A stretch of 10,715 nt of DNA from Treponema sp. (GTDB lineage Bacteria > Spirochaetota > Spirochaetia > Treponematales > Breznakiellaceae): positions 1 to 10,715 of the forward strand of contig JAIWNU010000168.1 in NCBI GenBank assembly GCA_020216655.1. The letters are read 5' to 3'. Both the position numbers and the translations under genes were made by a program. Shown in pieces: positions 5,715 to 10,715 of this stretch; the first letter of the stretch is position 1; each line of letters opens with the position of its first letter. The notes beneath the pieces are model-generated. The model was not told the DNA's origin and ran no database searches. It was given only the letters and a program-made list of their open reading frames with translations.

Positions 5715-6785
5715 CTATCCTAAATCTTTGATAAAGCCGTGTAGGAATTCGATCGGTGTCAGTTCCCGGTTCAAAATACGGTACAAGCCGAGAGAAATCG
5801 GCATTTTAAGGTTGTGCTGTTCCGCAAGCATTTTTACATATTTGGCCGCCACGACACCTTCGGGCAGGTACCCCACTTCTCCGATCCGATTGATAAGATC
5901 TTCCAGGTTCGCAAAGGGCTTTAAAATATCCTTTTCGATAATTTCCCGGCCAAAGCGGCGGTTCCGGCCGAATATGGACCGGCAGGTTACGTCCAGGTCG
6001 CCCACCCCGGAGATGGAGGTAAAGGTTTCCGGGTGGGTGGCTCCCAGGGCCCGGCCCAGGGTTTGGATCTCATTGAGCCCCGCCGCAAGGAGGAGCGATT
6101 CGGTGCCGTCGCCGAAAATGTCTTCCAGGCCCCGTTCGGCCGCAGTGGTTTTAAGGGCATCCAGCATACCGAAGGCGATGGCGATAACGTTTTTGGAGGC
6201 CGCCGCAACCTGCACACCCCGTACATCAAAAGAAGAGAATACAAGGAGCCTGTTGGTTTTTAGGAGGTCCCGGAAACGGATAGACTGTTTTGCGTTTTCG
6301 CTCGCGGCGATAAGGCCCGTAATCTTGCCCCGGGAAACTTCTTCCGCATGGCTCGGGCCCGCGATATACACCAGGGACTGGCGGTAAAAGCCCGGAAGGT
6401 AATCTTCCAGGGTTTCCAGGATGAGCCGGGGTCCCTTGGCAGTGGGAATAAAGCCCTTGGTGATGACCCCAATGGCGGTCTCCCCTTCCCGGATGGAAGG
6501 AACGGAAAGTATTTTTTTGACCGAATCCAGCAAGTACAGGGAGGGGCTTGCCAGGATAAGAAATTCCTTGCCGTCCGCAGTGGCCGCCGGATCTGTATAG
6601 GCCTTAAGGTTTTCTGGCAGTTTTACATCCGGTAAATACCGGGAATTTTCGTGCCGGAGGTTAATATCCTCCGCTGTAGAGGCTTCGTGGCTCCAGATGT
6701 CTACATCGATACCCTTTTCCGCTATGACTTTTGCGACCGCGGTTCCCCAGGCTCCCGCGCCCAGTACACCTACCTTTGCGCTCAT
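5715..6785 (-). CDS. gpsA: NAD(P)-dependent glycerol-3-phosphate dehydrogenase
   Basis: GpsA reduces dihydroxyacetone phosphate to sn-glycerol 3-phosphate, the backbone for phospholipids. Seen: 356 residues, a little longer than the common 330-340. The N-terminal Rossmann fold has GAGAWGTAVA (9-18). ITKGF (108-112) holds the conserved lysine K110, and AGPSHAEEV (142-150) follows. The C-terminal domain includes SKNVIAIAFG with the likely catalytic K198, then GVGDLDVTCRSIFGRNRRFG (260-279), matching the family GxGDLxxTC...RN signature. The ATG at 6785 overlaps the peptidase stop as ATGA and has a purine-rich GGAAGGG upstream. The region around 205-235 departs from the better-known proteobacterial sequences but keeps the core residues. 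Confidence 0.96.
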   Translation of the reverse strand: MSAKVGVLGAGAWGTAVAKVIAEKGIDVDIWSHEASTAEDINLRHENSRYLPDVKLPENLKAYTDPAATADGKEFLILASPSLYLLDSVKKILSVPSIREGETAIGVITKGFIPTAKGPRLILETLEDYLPGFYRQSLVYIAGPSHAEEVSRGKITGLIAASENAKQSIRFRDLLKTNRLLVFSSFDVRGVQVAAASKNVIAIAFGMLDALKTTAAERGLEDIFGDGTESLLLAAGLNEIQTLGRALGATHPETFTSISGVGDLDVTCRSIFGRNRRFGREIIEKDILKPFANLEDLINRIGEVGYLPEGVVAAKYVKMLAEQHNLKMPISLGLYRILNRELTPIEFLHGFIKDLG

Positions 6786-8590
6786 TTTTTCCCTTCCTCC
6801 AGAGTATTCAAGAGTGATTCTAGTTCAATAACCCGTTCCTGTATCAGGTTGATGCCATTCTGCCAGAAGCTGGGGCCTTCCAGATCAAAGCCCGCCGCCT
6901 TGCCCACATCCTCCGCACTGGCACGGCCAGTGAGCCTGAGGATTTCCTTGTAGGTTTCTGCAAAGGCCGGCCCCTTTTCACGGGCCTGAGCATATAGACC
7001 GTAGGCGAAGAGCTGGCCGAATGCATAGGGGAAGTTATAAAAGGCGAGGGCCGGACTGTAGTAATGGCTTTTTACGGCCCACATGTAGGGATGCAGCAGT
7101 TCCGGATCCAAACCGTCGCCGTAGGTGGCAAGCTGGGCTTCTTTCATCAAACTGCAGAATTCTTCCGGCGAAAGCTCGCCCTGTTCGCGTTTTTTAAAGA
7201 CTGCCCGTTCAAAATAGAAGCGGGATAAAATGTCAACGATAATCTGGCAGGCATCCTTAAGGTTTCCCTCTATTAAACTGAGCCGTTCCTCTCTGCTCGC
7301 CGTTTTAAGGGCCTCTTCCAGAATGATGGTTTCCGCAAAGGTGCTGGCCGTTTCTGCCAGGGTCATGGGATAGGCCGCCAGGGTTCCCGGCAGGTCCTTT
7401 AGGACCTCGTGGTGCCAGGCATGACCCAGTTCATGGGCCACGGTGGTGACCGAGTCAAAGGAGCCTTCGAAGTTGCAGAGTATGCGGGATTCCTTGGCCA
7501 GCGGAAAGTCGGTGCAGTAGGCGCCGCCAATCTTGCCTTCCCGGCCTTCCGCGTCGATCCAGGAAAAGGTAAAGGCGTGGCGAGCAAAGTTTCCCATGCC
7601 GGGATCAAAGGCACTGAATTTATCGATGATAAAGTCCCGGCTTTCCTCCCAGGTCCAGGTGCGGCTCGCTGTGCCGACGGGGGCAAAGAGGTCGTAAAAG
7701 GCGCATCGGTCTACGCCGAGGATCCGGGCCTTGGCTTTGAGGTACCGGCGGAACAGGGGGAGGGAGCCTTCCATGACGGAAATGAGGGCGTCCAGGGTTT
7801 TCCGGCTGATCCGAGATTGATAGGCCGCCTTATCGAGGGCGGACTGCCAACCCCGGCGCTTATCGACCGTAATGGCAAAGCCCTTAACGCCGTTTAATGA
7901 GGCAGCCAAGGGGATTTTCATGGAGTCCCAGGCGGCAAGTTCCGCCTTATAGGCCCGTTCCCGGATTGCCCGGTCCCGATTGTGGGCCAGGTCTCGCAGG
8001 GCGATGACGGTCTTTTTTTCTCCCGTGGCGGGGTCCCAGAGGGCACTTACGGTTGATGAAATTGCCTCCTGGAGCCGGCTCCAGGCGTCGCCGCCGCTCC
8101 GGTTCAGGTCGTTTGCCAGGTCTTCCAGTTCCGGGGCCATCTGGTATTTGGCTCGGGTGAGCGCATCGGAGAGGAAAAATTTGTATACTTTAAGCTGTTC
8201 GTTTGTTTCTGCCAGGCTCAGTACCAGATCCGCCCGCTCGGCGAGCCGGGTCCTTAAGATGACCGCGGCTTTCCCCAGGGGGAGGGCGAGGGTTTCCAGG
8301 CTGTTAATTTCGTTTAATGCCCGGGAATTGCGGGTGTCCGTGGTATAGATAGCCGAAGCGTAGGATTCGAGGTTTTCGGCCAGGTCAGAGGCATCTTCGT
8401 AGCTGTGAATCCAGGTCAGCACAAGGCGTGCAGACTGGTCCTTATCTTCGGGCCAGGGCTGCTGGAGCTGGTCCAGGAGTTTTTGGGCCTGTTCGGCCAA
8501 AAGGTCCTTGTCCCGCAGGTATTCAGGGGCATCAAAGGAACTATAAATACTGGATAGGTTCCAGCGGGGAAGTTTAGAACCAGCGTTCAT
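6782..8590 (-). CDS. pepF: M3-family oligoendopeptidase (PepF type)
   Basis: A cytoplasmic zinc metallopeptidase that cleaves short peptides, probably in peptide turnover. Seen: 602 residues from the ATG at 8590, the usual PepF length, with no signal peptide. The zinc motif is AHELGHAWHH (H386, E387, H390), and LAETAST (E413) supplies the third zinc ligand in the pattern known for M3 peptidases. The C-terminal part contains HPYMWAVKSHYYSPALAFYNFPYAFGQLFAYGLY, typical of the clade. The frame stays open to 8734, but that extension overlaps ndk heavily and looks noncoding. The chosen ATG has GGGAGG 6 nt upstream and gives the family-like start with PRWNLSSIY. It overlaps ndk by 17 nt and gpsA by 4 nt. 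Assignment to PepF rather than another M3 group is likely but not certain. Confidence 0.93.
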   Translation of the reverse strand: MNAGSKLPRWNLSSIYSSFDAPEYLRDKDLLAEQAQKLLDQLQQPWPEDKDQSARLVLTWIHSYEDASDLAENLESYASAIYTTDTRNSRALNEINSLETLALPLGKAAVILRTRLAERADLVLSLAETNEQLKVYKFFLSDALTRAKYQMAPELEDLANDLNRSGGDAWSRLQEAISSTVSALWDPATGEKKTVIALRDLAHNRDRAIRERAYKAELAAWDSMKIPLAASLNGVKGFAITVDKRRGWQSALDKAAYQSRISRKTLDALISVMEGSLPLFRRYLKAKARILGVDRCAFYDLFAPVGTASRTWTWEESRDFIIDKFSAFDPGMGNFARHAFTFSWIDAEGREGKIGGAYCTDFPLAKESRILCNFEGSFDSVTTVAHELGHAWHHEVLKDLPGTLAAYPMTLAETASTFAETIILEEALKTASREERLSLIEGNLKDACQIIVDILSRFYFERAVFKKREQGELSPEEFCSLMKEAQLATYGDGLDPELLHPYMWAVKSHYYSPALAFYNFPYAFGQLFAYGLYAQAREKGPAFAETYKEILRLTGRASAEDVGKAAGFDLEGPSFWQNGINLIQERVIELESLLNTLEEGKK

Positions 8591-9020
8591 TGCCGTCCTC
8601 CCAGTCGATGATCTCCGATTCCTTAAAAAATAAGCCAATTTCCCGCTCTGCGCTGGCAGGGGAATCGGAGGCGTGTACAATGTTAAGCCTTGTTTGATAG
8701 GCAAAGTCGCCACGTATGGTACCGGGCTGGGCATTGGTAACGTCCGTGGGCCCTACAAGGCGGCGGACCGTGGCGATAACCCCGTCGCCCTCCAGCACCA
8801 TGGCGACCACAGGTCCGGAAAGGGTGTAGGTTACCAGTTTATCGTAAAAATCCTTGCCCACATGTTCGCGGTAATGGGCTTCCACAAGGGAGCGGTCCAT
8901 CTGCATCAATTTTAATCCGACGATTTTAAGGCCCTTCCGTTCAAAACGGGAAAGCACTTCTCCAACAATGCGGCGCTGTAAAACGCCGGGTTTCAGCATG
9001 GCAAAGGTGCGTTCTTTCAT
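8574..9020 (-). CDS. ndk: Nucleoside diphosphate kinase
   Basis: Ndk transfers the terminal phosphate of ATP to nucleoside diphosphates through a phosphohistidine, balancing NTP and dNTP pools. Seen: 148 residues, near the normal size. MKERTFAMLKPGVLQRRIVG is the typical N-terminus, TIRGDFA (101-107) is conserved, and the active-site motif NIVHASDSPASAEREI carries H116. The ATG at 9020 is fixed by family alignment, yet no Shine-Dalgarno sequence precedes it (the bases just before are ACCCCT). An extended -10-like motif ends 6 nt upstream, consistent with a leaderless transcript. Its end overlaps the peptidase start by 17 nt, with that gene's ribosome binding site inside ndk. Confidence 0.97.
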   Translation of the reverse strand: MKERTFAMLKPGVLQRRIVGEVLSRFERKGLKIVGLKLMQMDRSLVEAHYREHVGKDFYDKLVTYTLSGPVVAMVLEGDGVIATVRRLVGPTDVTNAQPGTIRGDFAYQTRLNIVHASDSPASAEREIGLFFKESEIIDWEDGNERWF

Positions 9021-9026
9021 AGGGGT

Positions 9027-9035
9027 ACTATATCA
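9027..9035 (-). promoter_or_regulatory. Extended -10 promoter-like motif immediately before ndk
   Basis: The minus strand reads TGATATAGT, a TGn element plus a -10 hexamer (five of six to TATAAT). Six bases separate it from the ndk ATG, so transcription would be expected to begin at or next to the A of the start codon. No good -35 hexamer was found at 17 bp, which is common for extended -10 promoters. It lies in the 35-nt gap after truA. Confidence 0.45.
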
Positions 9036-9055
9036 ACTATGGGCTGGCTCGGCTA

Positions 9056-9835
9056 CTATTCGTATGATACGGACATAAGGCAGAGTCCCCGTGCCGGGGC
9101 CGGTTCGGGGGCCCGGGAACGGTCCTGGGCATGCAGGAGGGCAGAAATGTCCTGTGGCTGCAGCTTGCCAAGGCCTGCCTGGACTAGAATCATGGTCATA
9201 ATGCGGACCTGGTTCCAAAGAAAGCTGTCGGCGGTAAAAAAAATATCGAGCTGAGGACCCTTTTGTTCAATGCTGATACGGTGGATGGTCCTGACCCGGT
9301 TTGATTTGGATTTATCCGCCGTAAGGCTGGTAAAGTCATGGGTGCCTTCAAGAATTTTCGCTGCGGCCTCCATGGCAGTGAGGTCCAGCTGTTCCCGGAT
9401 ATGCCAAGAGTAGGCTGCCCGAAAGGGGTCTCCGGCGGGCCCCATCACAATGCTGTAGCGGTAGGTCCGTGTTTTTGCGTGATACCGGGCGTGGAAGCGG
9501 TCCGGGGCTGGCTCGATGAAGCGCACCGCAATGTCGGCGGGCAGTTCTTCGTTGACCGTCCGGAAGAGTTTTTCCAGGTCTGCTTTGACGGGAACCATCG
9601 CGCTTGCCACCTGGCCCGCTGCGTGGACCCCCGCGTCGGTGCGGCCTGCCCCCACAAGGTGCAAGGCCTGCGCAGTGTAGCTCCCCGGCGCTACTGCGCC
9701 GCCCGAAGCGCGGGGCAGGGCCGCCAGGATGGCCGCTTCCAGCACCGCCTGGACGGTTCTGCCGTTACCCTTTTGCCAACCCTTAAAGCGGCTCCCATCG
9801 TAGGCTACCACTAGTTTGATGGACCGGAGGTTCAT
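9056..9835 (-). CDS. truA: tRNA pseudouridine(38-40) synthase TruA
   Basis: TruA converts uridines 38-40 of the tRNA anticodon stem to pseudouridine. Seen: 259 residues from the ATG at 9835. The N-terminus has VAYDGSRFKGWQ, the catalytic motif is GAGRTDAGVHA (D67), and later stretches include DRFHARYHAKTRTYRY, ILEGTHDFTSLTA and FLWNQVRIM, all typical of TruA. A TTG at 9838 is in frame one codon upstream, but the ATG overlaps the trpS stop by one base (TGATG), a common coupling arrangement. Odd: between the TVQ helix and the catalytic loop there are about 14 more residues than in E. coli TruA, glycine- and alanine-rich (near residues 44-60), and this part of the gene contains a DNA palindrome. 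Confidence 0.96.
   Translation of the reverse strand: MNLRSIKLVVAYDGSRFKGWQKGNGRTVQAVLEAAILAALPRASGGAVAPGSYTAQALHLVGAGRTDAGVHAAGQVASAMVPVKADLEKLFRTVNEELPADIAVRFIEPAPDRFHARYHAKTRTYRYSIVMGPAGDPFRAAYSWHIREQLDLTAMEAAAKILEGTHDFTSLTADKSKSNRVRTIHRISIEQKGPQLDIFFTADSFLWNQVRIMTMILVQAGLGKLQPQDISALLHAQDRSRAPEPAPARGLCLMSVSYE
9670..9699. repeat. Palindrome inside truA, in the extra coding segment
   Basis: On the plus strand, gcgca (9670-9674) and gtagc (9677-9681) pair with gctac (9690-9694) and tgcgc (9695-9699), leaving a gt bulge and an 8-nt loop. It encodes about residues 46-56 of TruA, within the stretch that is longer than usual. The 9-mer ctgcgcagt at its left edge (9668-9676) also occurs in the ffh-rpsP gap at 4297-4305. 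Confidence 0.45.
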
Positions 9836-10715
9836 CAATAGTCGATTCCGATAGCCTTGCGAAGCCGGGCAATGGTGCGGCTCGCAATGCTGCGGGCCTT
9901 TTCTGCCCCCTCTTTCAGGGTCTTATCCAAGCCCGCAGGGTCTGCAATGAGGGCCTCGAAGCGTTCTCGCATGGGGGTAAGTTCCCGGTTCACCACCTGG
10001 AACAGGGCTTCCTTTGCCTCGCCCCAGCCCATGCCTCCCGCACGGTATCGGGCGGCCAGGGCGTCCTGTTCTTCCTTGGTGGCAAACAGCTTGTAGAGGG
10101 CAAAAATCTGGCAGGTGTCGGGATCCTTGGGTTCTTCCACCGTTTGGGAATTGGTAACAATCCGCATGATAAGTTTGCGGAGCTGCTTTTCCGGCGCAAA
10201 GAGGGGAATATAGTTATTGTAGCTTTTGCTCATTTTACGGCCATCCAGGCCGGGGATTACCGCCACAGACTCCTGAATCAAGGCCTGGGGAATAACGAGC
10301 AGGTCCTTTTTATAGTTAAAATTGATGGCCCCCGCGATGTCCTGTGCCATTTCTACATGCTGGACCTGGTCCTTTCCCACGGGAACCACGTCGGTATCGA
10401 AGAGGAGTATATCCGCCGCCATGAGGACCGGGTAGGTATAGAGCCCCATGTTTATCCCCGCATCGGGGTCTTCGCCCTTTTCATTGTTTGCCTGGACCGC
10501 TGCCTTGTACGCATGGGCCCGGTTCATGAGCCCCTTGGCGGTAAAGGCCATCAATATAGTAGAGAGTTCAAAGGTTTCGGGGACCGAGCTTTGGCGGTAA
10601 AAGACCACCTTTTCTGGATCCAGCCCCGCAGCGAGCCATCCCGCGGCAACCTCTCTGATATAGGTCGTGAGCTCCTTGCTGTCCTTTACTGAGTTCAGGG
10701 CATGGTAGTCTGCTA
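9835..10715 (-). CDS. trpS: Tryptophanyl-tRNA synthetase (N-terminus outside window)
   Basis: TrpS charges tRNA-Trp with tryptophan; it is a class I synthetase. Seen: 292 C-terminal codons. The frame runs open through the window edge, starting with ADYHALNSV, so the ATP-binding HIGH-type motif is missing only because of the boundary. Visible motifs are VFYRQSSVPE, YPVLMAADILLFDTDVVPVG, DQVQHVEMAQDIA and the KMSKS loop at 10222-10236 (GLDGRKMSKSYNN). VEEPKDPDTCQIFALYKLF and the C-terminal helices follow. The VGKDQVQHVE stretch and the KMSKS context distinguish it from TyrRS. A GTG at 10608 is internal, not the start. The gene ends in TGA, overlapped by the truA ATG. Confidence 0.96.
   Translation of the reverse strand, partial: ADYHALNSVKDSKELTTYIREVAAGWLAAGLDPEKVVFYRQSSVPETFELSTILMAFTAKGLMNRAHAYKAAVQANNEKGEDPDAGINMGLYTYPVLMAADILLFDTDVVPVGKDQVQHVEMAQDIAGAINFNYKKDLLVIPQALIQESVAVIPGLDGRKMSKSYNNYIPLFAPEKQLRKLIMRIVTNSQTVEEPKDPDTCQIFALYKLFATKEEQDALAARYRAGGMGWGEAKEALFQVVNRELTPMRERFEALIADPAGLDKTLKEGAEKARSIASRTIARLRKAIGIDY

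Noticed and set aside
5728..6387. Plus-strand reading frame of 219 codons opposite gpsA
   Set aside because: It is rich in arginine and serine as expected of a shadow frame, and gpsA on the other strand is unmistakable.
8591..8734. N-terminal extension of the peptidase to 8734
   Set aside because: It would overlap ndk by about 160 nt. It resembles no M3 sequence, and a strong ribosome binding site precedes the ATG at 8590.

Overview
The window is a gene-dense bacterial chromosomal segment in which all fourteen genes lie on the minus strand. Transcription therefore runs from the right end to the left. The genes are packed with overlaps of 1-17 nt or gaps of up to 35 nt; the one real intergenic space is about 175 nt, between ffh and rpsP. 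Base composition looks moderately GC-rich (estimated by eye). Most genes are housekeeping. The standalone FlhB C-terminal-like protein and the HD-GYP protein downstream of rplS suggest a motile, spirochaete-type bacterium, perhaps a Treponema relative. That assignment is inference from gene content and protein style, not from a database match.

Right block (10715 to 4358), in order of transcription: trpS (tryptophanyl-tRNA synthetase, N-terminus outside the window), truA (tRNA pseudouridine synthase), ndk (nucleoside diphosphate kinase), an M3-family oligoendopeptidase (PepF type), gpsA (glycerol-3-phosphate dehydrogenase) and ffh (signal recognition particle GTPase). ndk has no Shine-Dalgarno sequence. 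An extended -10 promoter-like motif sits exactly where a leaderless transcript would begin at its ATG.

Centre (4183-4357): this gap carries inverted repeats, a run of GCGC motifs, a 9-bp direct repeat at its flanks, a candidate promoter and a perfect 7-bp hairpin just upstream of the rpsP ribosome binding site. It resembles an inserted small repeat element or a structured leader. A related-looking palindrome lies in frame inside truA, in a stretch where TruA proteins are usually shorter.

Left block (4182 to 1): rpsP, khpA, rimM, trmD and rplS form the widely conserved ribosome and tRNA maturation operon. They are followed by an unrecognised 328-residue protein (possibly a FliK/YlqG-like partner), a standalone FlhB cytoplasmic-domain-like protein, and an HD-GYP cyclic-di-GMP phosphodiesterase-like protein cut by the left edge. 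The last three suggest flagellar export control and second-messenger signalling joined to the translation operon.

Several starts are better placed elsewhere than the longest reading frame: rpsP (TTG, 4182), trmD (GTG, 3159), rplS (ATG, 2336), the peptidase (ATG, 8590) and truA (ATG, 9835). No rRNA, tRNA, CRISPR array, transposase or convincing intrinsic terminator was found. No wholly new multi-gene system is evident. The most unusual items are the repeat-like elements, the leaderless-type ndk start, the FliK/FlhB-like orphan pair and the missing metal-ligand histidine in the HD-GYP protein.
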